DNA of 64,000 bases from Gordonibacter urolithinfaciens (GTDB lineage: Bacteria > Actinomycetota > Coriobacteriia > Coriobacteriales > Eggerthellaceae), in assembly GCF_900199375.1 (NCBI RefSeq), contig NZ_LT900217.1, positions 2,170,001-2,234,000 on the forward strand. Direction: 5' to 3'. This document shows, piece after piece, positions 43,957-53,682 of the stretch (the first letter of the stretch is position 1; the number at the start of each line of letters is the position of its first letter). The position numbers and the translations under genes are program-made. Under the pieces are notes generated by a model that saw nothing but the letters and a program-made list of their open reading frames with translations, did no database searches and was not told the origin of the DNA.

Positions 43957-44721
43957 ATGGATATCAGCGAAGTCATCAGCATAGCGTTGCCCATCGTCTA
44001 CGTGCTTGTCGGCGCAGCGCTCATCTGGCTCGTCGTCGAGCTGGTCATGACGGTGCGCAGGACGCGCAAGACCGTCGAGGAGGTCCAGAAGCAGGTCGAG
44101 CCCACCCTCGCCAGCGTGGAGCGCATCACGGCCTCGCTCGAGCCCGTGGCGGCGAAGGTCGACCCGCTCGTCGAGCGCGTGTCGCTCACCGTGGACGCCG
44201 CAAACCTCGAGATCATGCGCGTGGACCAGATCCTCGAGGACGTGAACGAGATCACCGACTCCGTCTCCTCGGCCGTCGACGCCGTCGACACGGTCACGAG
44301 CGCCCCCATGGAGCTGGTGAACAACGTGACGAACCGCATGCGCAGCGCGTTCAAGCCGAAGCGCGCAAGCGACGAGTCCGTGGCGCTCGGCCGCGAGAAG
44401 GCCGCCGACGCCACGGTGGGCGACGCGGTGAAGAGCGTGGCGAAGGGCACGGCGGCCGTGGCCGGGGCGGCCGTGGCCGACCAGCGCGAGCACATGGCCG
44501 AGCAGCGCGCGGAGCGCGAGGAGAAGGCCGCCGCCAAGCGCGCCGCCGCCGAGAAGACCTCCGAGGCCGCCGCGAGCATGGCCGACGCCGTGACGTCCGC
44601 CGCCGCCTCCGATGCCGACGCCGCGACCCGCTACTTCACGTACGAGGGCGGCACCGAGGCCGGTTCGTCCGGGGCGAAGGCGGCTGGCACCGTGTCCGGC
44701 CAGGATAAACCTGAGGCATAG
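43957..44721 (+). CDS. DUF948-like single-pass membrane protein
   Basis: A protein of 254 residues with a membrane helix at residues ~9-30, then a long amphipathic helical region (VEEVQKQVEPTLASVERITASLEPVAAKV...) resembling DUF948 proteins, and an Ala/Glu/Lys-rich tail. CAGGAGG precedes the ATG. It is followed after 15 nt by the AI-2E-family gene. DUF948 proteins may be envelope-associated; the function is unknown. Confidence 0.78.
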   Translation: MDISEVISIALPIVYVLVGAALIWLVVELVMTVRRTRKTVEEVQKQVEPTLASVERITASLEPVAAKVDPLVERVSLTVDAANLEIMRVDQILEDVNEITDSVSSAVDAVDTVTSAPMELVNNVTNRMRSAFKPKRASDESVALGREKAADATVGDAVKSVAKGTAAVAGAAVADQREHMAEQRAEREEKAAAKRAAAEKTSEAAASMADAVTSAAASDADAATRYFTYEGGTEAGSSGAKAAGTVSGQDKPEA

Positions 44722-44736
44722 CGAGGAGCCGGCCCG

Positions 44737-46032
44737 GTGGATCCCGAACAGAACGAGCGCGAGCAGGCCAAGGCGCTGAAGGCACGACGCCGCTTCCTCA
44801 CGGTGTGGACCATCGTGGGGGCCATCCTGCTGACGGGCGTCCTCGTGTACCTCTTCAACCTGTTGAGCGTGCCGGTGGGCATCGTCATCTGGTCCGTGGT
44901 GATCGTGTTCTGCCTGCGCGGCCCCGTGAACAAGCTGGAGAAGCTGGGCGTTCCCCGCCTGGCCGGGACGGCGATAGCCTACGTGCTCATGTTCGTGGTG
45001 CTGGCGCTGGTGGGCCTGCTCATGTTCTCGCCGGCCTTCGGCGTGGGCGACCAGTTCACGAATCTCATCCAAAGCGTGCCCGGCTACATCCAAACCATCG
45101 CGAACTGGGGCAACGACCTGTATGCCCGGTATGCCGACGTGCTGCAGAACGACACGGTGCAAGGATGGATCACCGACGCGTTCAACGCCCTCGTGGCATG
45201 GGCTTCCACGTTCGCGCGCGACAGCGCCTCGGGGGTGGTGGCCATCGGCACCGGCGTGGTGAACACGTTCGTGGCGCTTGGCTTCGCGCTGGTCGTGGCG
45301 TTCTGGATGCTCATGGAGCTGCCCGACCTCGGCCGCGAGAGCGAGCGCCTCGTCGGCCCGAAGCACCGCGAGGACCTGGAGATGCTGCACGTCACGTTCA
45401 CGCGCGTCATGGGCGGCTATATCAAGGGCATGCTTCTCCAGTGCGCCATCATCGGGGTGGGCTGCTTTGTGCTGTTCGGCGTCATCGGCATCCCGAACTA
45501 CGCCGCCCTGGGCGGTATCGCCGGCCTGCTGAACATCATCCCCATCGTGGGCCCGTGGCTGGGCGGTGCGCTCGCGGCCGTGGTGGGCGTGTTCGTGAGC
45601 CCCTGGATCGCGCTCGTGGCGCTGCTGGGCACCATCGCCATCCAGCAGATCGTCTACACGTTCGTGTCGCCGAAGATCATGGCGAACTCGGTGGACGTGC
45701 ACCCGGCCCTCACCCTCATCGCTTTGATGGCCGGCTCGGCCATCGGCGGCGCCATGAGCGGCTTCACCGGCTCGCTCGTGGGTATGCTGGCCTCGATTCC
45801 GGCCGTGGCCGTGGCGAAGTCGGTGTTCGTGTACTACTTCGAGAAGCGCACAGGCCGCCAGCTCGTGGCCAAGGACGGGGTGTTCTTCCAGGGCACGCCG
45901 GCTGACGGCGATGCCGTCGACCCCATAGCCGACGCCATCGCGCCGCATCCCGACGCGTCGGCCGCGTACGAGCGTGGGGAGCAGCGGAAGGCCGACGCAG
46001 AAAAGAAGGCGCGGCAGAACAAAGAACGCTAA
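44737..46032 (+). CDS. AI-2E family transporter (PerM/YdiK-like)
   Basis: A membrane protein of 431 residues with about eight helices arranged as in the PerM/TqsA family (long periplasmic loop, then GGYIKGMLLQCAIIG, IPNYAALGGIAGLLNIIPIVGPWLG). GTG start preceded by GAGGAG. Members export autoinducer-2 or act in osmotic response, and the substrate is unclear here. A ~55-residue acidic/basic tail follows the last helix. Confidence 0.87.
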   Translation: MDPEQNEREQAKALKARRRFLTVWTIVGAILLTGVLVYLFNLLSVPVGIVIWSVVIVFCLRGPVNKLEKLGVPRLAGTAIAYVLMFVVLALVGLLMFSPAFGVGDQFTNLIQSVPGYIQTIANWGNDLYARYADVLQNDTVQGWITDAFNALVAWASTFARDSASGVVAIGTGVVNTFVALGFALVVAFWMLMELPDLGRESERLVGPKHREDLEMLHVTFTRVMGGYIKGMLLQCAIIGVGCFVLFGVIGIPNYAALGGIAGLLNIIPIVGPWLGGALAAVVGVFVSPWIALVALLGTIAIQQIVYTFVSPKIMANSVDVHPALTLIALMAGSAIGGAMSGFTGSLVGMLASIPAVAVAKSVFVYYFEKRTGRQLVAKDGVFFQGTPADGDAVDPIADAIAPHPDASAAYERGEQRKADAEKKARQNKER

Positions 46033-46159
46033 ACTGTCTCCAGCACGTTTTGGGCGGGCCCGGCGCCTCGGTGCCGCGGGCGCCTTGAGCATAGGGGGCA
46101 TCGGGGAGGTTTGGCCGATGCGCAGACCAGAGGACCAACGGGAAAGAAAGATAGACGAC

Positions 46160-48808
46160 ATGGAGTATATGAGCACTGCCGAGATACGCGAGAAGTACCT
46201 GAGCTACTTCGAGGCGAAGGGCTGCAAGCGCTGGCCTTCGTCCTCGCTGATTCCCGACGACCCGTCGCTTCTGCTGACGAGCGCCGGCATGGTGCAGTTC
46301 AAGCCCTACTTCCTGCAGCAGAAGCAGCTCGAGGCGCCTTACGTGGGCACCACGACCGCGCAGAAGTGCGTGCGCACGAACGACATCGATATCATCGGCA
46401 CCACGGGCCGCCACCTGAGCTTCTTCGAGATGCTCGGCAACTTCAGCTTCGGCGCGTACTTCAAGAAGGAGATGTGCGCCTGGGCCTACGAGTTCTCCAC
46501 CGAGGTGCTGGGCCTGCCCGCCGAGCGCCTGTACTTCACCGTGTACCTCGACGACGACGAGACCATCGAGATCTGGAAGGGCCTCGGCGTGCCCGAGGAC
46601 CACATCTCGCGCCTGGGCGAGGAGGACAACTTCTGGCGCGCCGGACCCACCGGCCCGTGCGGCCCGTGCTCCGAGATCTACTACGACCAGGGCGAGGAGT
46701 TCGGCTGCGGCAGCCCCGACTGCGCGCCGGGCTGCGACTGCGACCGTTTCCTGGAGTACTGGAACCTCGTGTTCACCCAGTACGACGGCCAGGAGGACGG
46801 CTCGTTCGTGCCGCTGCCGAAGAAGAACATCGATACCGGCATGGGCTTGGAGCGCATCGCGGCCATCATGCAGGGCGTGCAGTCGAACTACGAGACCGAC
46901 GTGCTGCGCAGCCTCGTGGGCGTGGGCGAGCGCCTGACCGGCGCCGTGTACGGGGCCGACGCCGAGGCCGACCTGTCGCTGCGCATCATGGCCGACCACA
47001 GCCGCTCGGTGACGTTCATGATCGCCGACGGCATTTTGCCCTCCAACGAGGGCCGCGGCTACGTGCTGCGCCGCCTGCTGCGCCGCGCCGTGATGAAGGG
47101 GCACCTGCTGGGCCTGGACAAGCCCTTCCTCAACGAGTACGTTGACGAGATCGTGAACCTCATGGGCGACGTGTACCCCGAGATTGTGGAGAACCGCGAG
47201 CTGGCTCGCCGCGTCATCCTGTCCGAGGAGGAGCGCTTCGGCGCCACGCTGCGCCAGGGCCGCGCCTTCCTCGACGAGGCGCTGGCCGGGATAGAGGGCG
47301 AGGTGCTGCCGGGCGACCGCGCTTTCACGCTGCACGACACCTACGGCTTCCCCGTGGAGGTCACGCGCGAGCTGTGCGGCGAGCGTGGCATCGAGGTGGA
47401 CATGGAGGGCTTCGGCCGCTGCATGGACGAGCAGCGCGAGCGCGCCCGCGCTGCCAATACGAAGGATGCCGAGGCGGCTTGGTCCACGTACGGCGGCGTG
47501 ATGAACGAGATCTTGGAGGCCGTGGGGCCCACCGAGTTCCTCGGCTACACGAAGAGCGAGGCGGATGCGCGCGTGCTGGCGATCGTGAAGGACGGCCAGC
47601 AGGTAGACGTGCTGGAAGCGGGCGAGGAGGGCCGCGTGGTGCTGGACGCCACGCCGTTCTACGCCGAGAAGGGCGGCCAGATCGGCGATACGGGCGTTCT
47701 GGCCGAAGACGGCGTCGTCGTGGCGGTGCTCGATACCAAGGAGCCCGAGAAGGGCTTGATCGCGCATACCGTCAAGGTGATGGACGAGCTGGCAGGCGGG
47801 CGCATCCAAGTGGGCGACACCGTTCATGCCGCCATCGACGTGCCCCGCCGCGAGCGCATACGCCGCAACCACACGGCCACGCATATCCTGCACTGGGCGC
47901 TGCGCCAGGTGCTGGGCGATCACGTGAAGCAGGCCGGCAGCTACGTTGCCGACAGTCGCCTGCGCTTCGACTTCACGCACTTCGAGGCCATGACGGCCGA
48001 GCAGATCGCCGAGGTGGAGCGCCTGGCGAACGAGAAGGTCATGGAGAACCATCCCGTGCGCGCCTACGAGACCTCGCTCGCGTCGGCCCGCGAGGCCGGC
48101 GTCATGGCGCTCTTCGGCGAGAAGTACGGCGAGTTCGTGCGCGTGCTGGACATCGAAGGGTTCTCGCAGGAGCTCTGCGGCGGCACGCACGTGTCGGCAA
48201 CGAGCGAGATCGGTTTCGTGAAGATCACGTCCGAGACGAGCGTGGGTGCGAACCTGCGCCGTATCGAGGCAGTGACCAGCTTCGACGCCCTGGCGTATAT
48301 GAACCGCGTGGAGGTGGAGCTCAAGGAGAGCGCCGAGGCGCTGCGCGTGCCCCTGTTCGACGTGAGCGAGCGCACCGCCGCCAACGTGAAGCAGCTCAAG
48401 GAGCTGCAGACGAAGATGAAGCGCAACCGCCAGACCATCGCAGACGACGGCATCTCGTCGCTGGTGGAAGGCGCCGTCGAGGCGAAGGGCGGCTATCACG
48501 TGGTGTTCGGGCGCCTGCCCGAGGCCGACGCAGGGCAGATGCGCAACGCATGGGACGTGCTGCGCGCGCGTCTGGGCAAGCCGGGCGCCGCGGTGCTGGC
48601 CACCGAGAAGGACGGCAAGCCCACGCTCTTGGCCGCTGGCACGCCGGAGGCGGTGGAGGCGGGTTTCGACGCCGGTGCCGTTATCAAGGCGATCTCCGGC
48701 AACATCAAGGGCGGCGGCGGCGGGAAGGCCGCCATGGCGCAAGCGGGCGGCAAAGACGCCTCGGGGATCGATGCAGCGCTCGAGGCTGCTCGGGAGATGC
48801 TGCTGTAA
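46160..48808 (+). CDS. alaS: Alanyl-tRNA synthetase
   Basis: A protein of 882 residues. Class II catalytic core (TSAGMVQFKPYF, TTAQKCVRTNDIDIIGTTGRHLSFFEMLGNFSFGAYFK), editing domain with zinc motif HTATHILHWALR and CGGTHVSATSEIG, and a C-terminal oligomerisation domain rich in Gly. Start at 46160, preceded by GAAAGAAAG. The ATG at 46169 is an alternative. It begins the alaS-ruvX-mltG-yqeG-aro block. Confidence 0.97.
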   Translation: MEYMSTAEIREKYLSYFEAKGCKRWPSSSLIPDDPSLLLTSAGMVQFKPYFLQQKQLEAPYVGTTTAQKCVRTNDIDIIGTTGRHLSFFEMLGNFSFGAYFKKEMCAWAYEFSTEVLGLPAERLYFTVYLDDDETIEIWKGLGVPEDHISRLGEEDNFWRAGPTGPCGPCSEIYYDQGEEFGCGSPDCAPGCDCDRFLEYWNLVFTQYDGQEDGSFVPLPKKNIDTGMGLERIAAIMQGVQSNYETDVLRSLVGVGERLTGAVYGADAEADLSLRIMADHSRSVTFMIADGILPSNEGRGYVLRRLLRRAVMKGHLLGLDKPFLNEYVDEIVNLMGDVYPEIVENRELARRVILSEEERFGATLRQGRAFLDEALAGIEGEVLPGDRAFTLHDTYGFPVEVTRELCGERGIEVDMEGFGRCMDEQRERARAANTKDAEAAWSTYGGVMNEILEAVGPTEFLGYTKSEADARVLAIVKDGQQVDVLEAGEEGRVVLDATPFYAEKGGQIGDTGVLAEDGVVVAVLDTKEPEKGLIAHTVKVMDELAGGRIQVGDTVHAAIDVPRRERIRRNHTATHILHWALRQVLGDHVKQAGSYVADSRLRFDFTHFEAMTAEQIAEVERLANEKVMENHPVRAYETSLASAREAGVMALFGEKYGEFVRVLDIEGFSQELCGGTHVSATSEIGFVKITSETSVGANLRRIEAVTSFDALAYMNRVEVELKESAEALRVPLFDVSERTAANVKQLKELQTKMKRNRQTIADDGISSLVEGAVEAKGGYHVVFGRLPEADAGQMRNAWDVLRARLGKPGAAVLATEKDGKPTLLAAGTPEAVEAGFDAGAVIKAISGNIKGGGGGKAAMAQAGGKDASGIDAALEAAREMLL

Positions 48809-48912
48809 GGCTCTGGGCTGGGGCTGTCCGACGCGGCACGCGCTCGGGCAGCCTTGGCTCGCGCGAACAGCCCGTTGGGCCAGCTTGCACACGACCAGGA
48901 AAGGCCCTTAGC

Positions 48913-49323
48913 ATGCGCATCATGGCGCTCGACATAGGCGAAACGCGGGTGGGCGTCGCGGTGTGCGACCCGGGGGAGCGGGTGGCGTCGCCGGTGTGCG
49001 TGCTGCCGGCTGCCGAGGTGCTCTCCTGTGCGAAGCCGTTCCGCCGGCTGCTGGAGGACTGGGAGCCGGAGCTGCTGCTGTGCGGCTTGCCCTATACGCT
49101 GGCCGGCCAGGAAGGGCCGCAGGCTGCGCGTATCCGTACGGCGGCCGATGCCATCACGAAGGCGTGCGGCATCCCCCACGAGTTCGCCGACGAGCGGTTG
49201 AGCTCGCAGGAGGCCAAACGGAGTTTGCGTGAAAAGGGCATGGGCGAGCGGGAGATGCGCGGCAAAATAGATATGATAGCCGCAAGTCTGTTCTTGCAGG
49301 CGTGGCTTGATGCGCGCCGTTAG
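48913..49323 (+). CDS. ruvX: Putative pre-16S rRNA nuclease / Holliday junction resolvase (YqgF/RuvX)
   Basis: A protein of 136 residues with the RNase-H-like fold motifs of the YqgF family: ALDIGETRVGVAVCD at the start, LLCGLPYTLAGQEGPQA in the middle, and DERLSSQEAKRSL plus the final KIDMIAASLFLQAWLD. It is likely a nuclease for 16S rRNA maturation. The ATG at 48913 starts MRIMALDIGE. It is located between alaS and mltG as in many Gram-positives. Confidence 0.92.
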   Translation: MRIMALDIGETRVGVAVCDPGERVASPVCVLPAAEVLSCAKPFRRLLEDWEPELLLCGLPYTLAGQEGPQAARIRTAADAITKACGIPHEFADERLSSQEAKRSLREKGMGEREMRGKIDMIAASLFLQAWLDARR

Positions 49324-49349
49324 GCAAGCCGAAAGGTAGAGGAACGTCC

Positions 49350-50501
49350 ATGCCCCCACGGAAGCAAGTCACGTATTCGCAGCGCCCGAACCATGCGGCC
49401 CGCTCGGCGCACGCGCGCGGCGAGCGCGAATTCCGCACCTACGACACCAGCTATATCCGCCCGAAACAGAGCAAGGGCCCGAAGATCTTCGCGGCGGTGC
49501 TTGCCGTCGTCGTTATCGGTGGCCTGGTTTGGGGCGGGCTCACCCTGTTCAACAGCTGCTCGGGCACGCCGGCAGAGCTCCTTGCCGAAGGCCAGGAGGC
49601 CACCGTCGTGGTGGAGCAGGGCTCCGGTGCCAAGGCCATCGGGGAGCAGCTCGTGGAGAAGAAGCTGGTGGGAAGTGCTTCCGACTTCACGAAGCGCGTG
49701 AACGAGATGGGCGTGGAGTCCCAGCTCAAGCCCGGCACCTACACGTTCGCGGGCGGAACGTCGCTCGACGACATCGTCAGGCAGCTTGCCGCAGGCCCCG
49801 ACATGGGCAACGCGCTGACCATCCCCGAAGGCTACAAGCTCTCCGACATCGCCGCGGCCGTCGCCACGGCCTCCGAGGGCCGCATCACGGCCGAGGCCTT
49901 CACGGCCGCGGCATCCGATGCCAGCGTGTACGCGGCCAGCTACAGTTTCCTGGCCGATGCGGGCACGAACTCCCTCGAGGGCTTCCTTTTCCCCAAGACC
50001 TACGCCGTGGCCGACGACGCAACGGCCGACTCGCTCGTCCGCATGATGCTCGACCAGTTCCAGAAGGAGACGGCGGGCCTCGACTGGTCGTACCCGCAAT
50101 CGCAGGGGCTCTCCATCTACGACGCCGTGAACCTGGCCTCCATCGTGGAGAAGGAGTCGAGCGGCGACGAGCAGATCCGCGCCCAGGTGGCCGCCGTGTT
50201 CTACAACCGCCTGGAGACGACGGGCGAGCCCAGCTACGGCTTCCTGCAAAGCGATGCAACGACCGCCTACGAGGTGGGCCACGATCCCACGCCCGAGGAG
50301 GTGCACGCCGAGACGCCGTACAGCACGTACACGAACAAGGGCCTTCCGCCCACGCCCATCTGCTCACCGAGCCTCGACTGCCTCAAGGCCGTGTGCGCGC
50401 CCGACCAGGAATCGCTCGGCAAGTACTTCTTCTTCTACTTCGAGGGAGACAGCTACTACTTCACCGAAACGTATGAAGACCATATGGGCACGTTCTCGTA
50501 G
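49350..50501 (+). CDS. mltG: Endolytic murein transglycosylase MltG
   Basis: A protein of 383 residues with a cytoplasmic N-terminus, one membrane helix (about residues 46-66), and a YceG domain containing the catalytic Glu in NLASIVEKESS and the usual EGFLFPKTY. It cleaves nascent peptidoglycan at the membrane. GAAAGGTAGAGGAACG precedes the ATG. Typical size. Confidence 0.94.
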   Translation: MPPRKQVTYSQRPNHAARSAHARGEREFRTYDTSYIRPKQSKGPKIFAAVLAVVVIGGLVWGGLTLFNSCSGTPAELLAEGQEATVVVEQGSGAKAIGEQLVEKKLVGSASDFTKRVNEMGVESQLKPGTYTFAGGTSLDDIVRQLAAGPDMGNALTIPEGYKLSDIAAAVATASEGRITAEAFTAAASDASVYAASYSFLADAGTNSLEGFLFPKTYAVADDATADSLVRMMLDQFQKETAGLDWSYPQSQGLSIYDAVNLASIVEKESSGDEQIRAQVAAVFYNRLETTGEPSYGFLQSDATTAYEVGHDPTPEEVHAETPYSTYTNKGLPPTPICSPSLDCLKAVCAPDQESLGKYFFFYFEGDSYYFTETYEDHMGTFS

Positions 50502-50550
50502 GGCGTCTGCTCCGAGTATCTGACCGACCCTATCTGCAAAGCAGCCGACC

Positions 50551-51303
50551 ATGCCGCTTCTTGAACCCGACCGCTATTTCTCGCGCCTATCGCACGTCGA
50601 CATCGAGCGCGACTTGCTGGCGCTCGGCTTCCGCTTCGTGCTGCTCGACATCGACAACACCATCCTCACGCGCGACACGCATGAGGTGCCGCGCGACGCG
50701 GGTTTCTGGCTCGCGAAGGCGCGCGACGCGGGCATCGCGTTCTGCCTCGTGTCCAACAACTGGCACGAGGGCGTCTACCAGCTGGCGAACCGCCTGTCGC
50801 TGCCCATCGTGGCGAAGGCCGTGAAGCCGCTGCCGCCCGCGTTCCTCATGGCCCTGGGCAAGATAGGGGCCACGCGCGATGCCACCGTCGTCATTGGCGA
50901 CCAGCTGGTCACCGACGTGCTGGGCGCCCACTTCCTGGGCATGAAGGCCTACCTGCTGGCCCCGCTCGTCGAGCAGGACCTGCCCCACACGCTTCTGCTG
51001 CGCAACTTCGAGCGCCTGGTCACGGGCGAGCGGAAGCCCGAGGGAGCTGGCGTTCCGACAGCTTGCCAGCCGTCGGAACCGGCCGACGCTGCGGCTTCCC
51101 CCGGCACCCGATCTCGCGGCGATGCCGGAGGCTCGCGTACCGAAGTACGCTTCGCCTCCGCCATCCCCACGATCTCGGGTACTGGGGAAACCCTCGCTGA
51201 CCTTGGTGGACCTGTGAGCGGGGGGACTGGGAAAGCCCTTGCAGACTTGGGTGGACCTGCGGTGGAAACCGACGAACCTGCTAGAACGGGAGGAGCTTCA
51301 TGA
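50551..51303 (+). CDS. yqeG: YqeG-family HAD phosphatase with repeat-derived C-terminal extension
   Basis: HAD IIIA-type phosphatase. The nucleophile motif is VLLDIDNTIL (Asp33, Asp35), motif II is CLVSNN, Lys is in KAVKPLPPA, and the final motif is VIGDQLVTDVLG. The HAD core ends near residue 163. The remaining ~87 residues are encoded by the two-hairpin repeat (copy B), and this stretch looks like translated non-coding DNA (GGSRTEVRFASAIPTISG) rather than a domain. It overlaps aroE by ATGA. The substrate is unknown. Confidence 0.9.
   Translation: MPLLEPDRYFSRLSHVDIERDLLALGFRFVLLDIDNTILTRDTHEVPRDAGFWLAKARDAGIAFCLVSNNWHEGVYQLANRLSLPIVAKAVKPLPPAFLMALGKIGATRDATVVIGDQLVTDVLGAHFLGMKAYLLAPLVEQDLPHTLLLRNFERLVTGERKPEGAGVPTACQPSEPADAAASPGTRSRGDAGGSRTEVRFASAIPTISGTGETLADLGGPVSGGTGKALADLGGPAVETDEPARTGGAS
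51042..51230 (+). repeat. Two-hairpin dispersed repeat, copy B, inside the yqeG 3' end
   Basis: A hairpin TTCCGAC / GTCGGAA (51054-51079) is followed by the CGACGCTGCGG core (51084-51094) and a long imperfect inverted repeat (CCGGCACCCGATC... / ...GATCTCGGGTACTGG). It is closely similar to copy A over ~70 bp. Here it is read in frame as protein. Two related short repeats (CCTTGGTGGACCTG-like) follow. Confidence 0.7.
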
Positions 51304-52247
51304 GCAAGCTGGAAACTGCCGAGAGCCTGTACTTGCTGGGGCATCCCATCGAGCATTCGAAGTCGCCGGTCATGTACAACGCGGTGTACGCGAGGCTGGG
51401 GTTGCCGTGGCGCTACGAGTTGGCCGACTTGGCCGGTGAGGAGGAGGCGCGGGCGTTCTTGGCCGCGCGGGACTTCCTGTCGGTGAACATCACCACGCCG
51501 TACAAACCGCACGCTTTCGAGGCGGCCACGCACAAGGCGGCATCGGCCAAGCTCGCACGTGGGGCGAACCTGCTGGTCAAGCATGGGGAAGCGCTGCTTG
51601 CGTACAACACGGACGGCCAGGGCTGCGTGGCCTTCCTCGAGCGCATGGGCTTCGACTTCGCCGGGGCGTCGGTGGCGGTGTGCGGCACGGGCCCCACGGC
51701 GCTCGCCATCCTGCACGCCTGCGCCGTCGCCGGGGCCCGCGAGGTCGTGCTTGTCGGGCGCGACAGGGAGCGCGCGCAGTCCGTGCTGCAGGATTACGTC
51801 GACGAGTTCGGGCGGCTGTCGTCGGCCGCGATCGACCTGCCGGCGGCGAGCGAGCACCACCGCAGCTTCCGCGAGGCCTACGACGCCACCGCGTTCAAGT
51901 TCGGCAGCTACGCAACGTCCACGCAGGCCATAAGCGCCGCCGACCTCGTGGTGAACGCCACGCCCCTTGGCATGCAGGCAGGCGACCCGGCCCCGTTCGA
52001 CGGGGCTCTCTTCCAGCCCGGGCAGCGCGCGTTCGACGTGGTGTACGGCCACGGCGAGACGGCCTTCGCCGCCGGCGCCCGCGCCGCTGGCTGCACGGTT
52101 TCGGACGGCGCGGGCATGCTCGTGGCCCAGGCCGTGGCCAGTGTGCGCACCGTCTGCGACATCGCCGGCGTCGACGTCGACCTGGACGCGATCGACCTGT
52201 TCGAGGTCATGGCCGAAGCGGCGGGGTTCTCGATTCCGACAGCCTAG
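51300..52247 (+). CDS. aroE: Shikimate dehydrogenase
   Basis: A protein of 315 residues. Substrate-binding motifs YLLGHPIEHSKSPVMYNAVY and VNITTPYKP, a glycine-rich NADP loop VAVCGTGPTALA, and VNATPLGM are all present. It converts 3-dehydroshikimate to shikimate. It overlaps yqeG by ATGA and is followed, after the REP-like element R3, by aroC. Slightly longer than the family norm of ~275 because of an inserted segment around residues 185-205. Confidence 0.93.
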   Translation: MSKLETAESLYLLGHPIEHSKSPVMYNAVYARLGLPWRYELADLAGEEEARAFLAARDFLSVNITTPYKPHAFEAATHKAASAKLARGANLLVKHGEALLAYNTDGQGCVAFLERMGFDFAGASVAVCGTGPTALAILHACAVAGAREVVLVGRDRERAQSVLQDYVDEFGRLSSAAIDLPAASEHHRSFREAYDATAFKFGSYATSTQAISAADLVVNATPLGMQAGDPAPFDGALFQPGQRAFDVVYGHGETAFAAGARAAGCTVSDGAGMLVAQAVASVRTVCDIAGVDVDLDAIDLFEVMAEAAGFSIPTA

Positions 52248-52288
52248 GTGCTCCGCCGTTCTTCAGGTGGCGAAGCGAAGCCGACATT

Positions 52289-52363
52289 GGGGGGAGACAG
52301 GGGGACGGGGATGATGTCTCATTCGTTGAATGAGACATCATCCCCGTCCCCCTGTCTCCCCCC
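52289..52363. repeat. REP-like palindromic element, copy R3
   Basis: A near-perfect palindrome of about 75 bp: GGGGGGAGACAGGGGGACGGGG...GAATGAGACATCATCCCCGTCCCCC. It shares the central GACGGGGATGATGTCTCATT with R2. It lies between aroE and aroC. Confidence 0.8.
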
Positions 52364-52467
52364 TGTCTCCCCAAAGGGCGCTTTGCGTCGCCTGCCCTCG
52401 TTTCGTTCGCTTCATGGCGATCTGGTACGACGGGCGAACCATCGTTCGCTCTGCCGTGCGGCTGCGG

Positions 52468-52473
52468 TACAAT
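52468..52473 (+). promoter_or_regulatory. Probable -10 for aroC
   Basis: TACAAT lies 36 nt before the aroC ATG in the context GGTACAATAGG, like those before hisS and phoB. A TTCGCT 17 nt upstream could be a weak -35. Confidence 0.45.
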
Positions 52474-52509
52474 AGGCGCAAAACGACGACAGCGGGAAAG
52501 CGGACCAAT

Positions 52510-53682
52510 ATGCGCTACCTAACAGCGGGCGAGAGCCACGGCCCGGCCCTCACGGCCATCGTGGATGGCGTGCCGGCAGGCCTCAAGATCTCCGAAGACC
52601 AGATAAACAGCGACCTGGCGCGCCGCCAGTCGGGCTACGGCCGGGGTGGGCGCCAGGCTATCGAGCGCGACCGCGTGCGCGTGACCTCCGGTGTGCGCTT
52701 CGGCCGCACCATCGGCTCGCCGGTGGCGCTCACGGTGGCGAACCGCGACTGGGAGAACTGGACCGACCGCATGGCCGCGTTCGGCGACGTGCCGTCCGAC
52801 CTTATGCGCGAGGTGTGCCCGCGCCCCGGCCACGCCGACCTCGTGGGCGCCCTCAAGACGAACACCGACGACTGCCGCAACATCCTCGAACGAGCGAGCG
52901 CCCGCGAGACGGCGGCGCGCGTCGCCGCCGCCGGCATCGCCCGCGAGTTTTTGGCCGAGCTCGGGGTGGAGGTGTTCTCCTACGTGGCCTCCATCGGCGA
53001 CGTGTCGCTCGACGAAGACGACCCGATGCTCGCCGCACCCGACTACAAGCCGCTCGACATCGAGCTCTCCGACGTGCGGTGCCCGGACGAGGAGGCCACC
53101 GAGGCCATGAAGGCCGCCATCGACGCCGCGCGCGAGGCGGGGGAGAGCCTGGGCGGCACGTTCCGCGTCGTGGCCACGGGCCTTCTGCCCGGCGTGGGCG
53201 GCTACGCCACCGCAGGCGAGCGACTGACCGGCCGCATCGGCGCCGCGCTGTTCTCCATACCGGCTATCAAGGGCGTGGAGTTCGGCCTGGGATTCCAGGC
53301 GGCGCGCCGTCCCGGCTCGCAGGTGCACGATCCCATCGAGCTGGACCCCAAGGCCGGCTTCACGCGCACCCGCAACAACGCGGGCGGCCTGGAAGGCGGC
53401 ATGACCACGGGCATGCCGCTCATCGTGACGGCGGCCATGAAGCCCATCCCCACGCTCATGACGCCGCTCTCCACGGTGAACCTGGACACGCTCGAGCCCG
53501 AGGAGGCCTCGCGCGAGCGCAGCGACGTGTGCGCCGTGCCGGCCTGCGCCGTGGTGGCCGAGGCCGAGGTGGCCATCGTGCTGGCCGACGCCTACCTGGA
53601 GAAGTTCGGGCATGACAACATGACCGACATCAAGGCAGCCGTGAAGTCCTACCGGCAGCGCCTGCGGACGCTGTCCCGGTGA
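52510..53682 (+). CDS. aroC: Chorismate synthase
   Basis: A protein of 390 residues with AGESHGPALTAIVDGVPAG, GRGGRQAIERDRV, and the FMN-site motif ERASARETAARVAAAGIA. Usual length, start at 52510. It forms chorismate from 5-enolpyruvylshikimate-3-phosphate. Its TGA overlaps the start of aroK. Confidence 0.96.
   Translation: MRYLTAGESHGPALTAIVDGVPAGLKISEDQINSDLARRQSGYGRGGRQAIERDRVRVTSGVRFGRTIGSPVALTVANRDWENWTDRMAAFGDVPSDLMREVCPRPGHADLVGALKTNTDDCRNILERASARETAARVAAAGIAREFLAELGVEVFSYVASIGDVSLDEDDPMLAAPDYKPLDIELSDVRCPDEEATEAMKAAIDAAREAGESLGGTFRVVATGLLPGVGGYATAGERLTGRIGAALFSIPAIKGVEFGLGFQAARRPGSQVHDPIELDPKAGFTRTRNNAGGLEGGMTTGMPLIVTAAMKPIPTLMTPLSTVNLDTLEPEEASRERSDVCAVPACAVVAEAEVAIVLADAYLEKFGHDNMTDIKAAVKSYRQRLRTLSR

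Noticed and set aside
46033-46159. A T-box-like stretch (GGTGCCGCGGGC) upstream of alaS
   Set aside because: Only a loose match to the antiterminator core; the space of 127 nt is too short for a stem I with specifier and there is no terminator.
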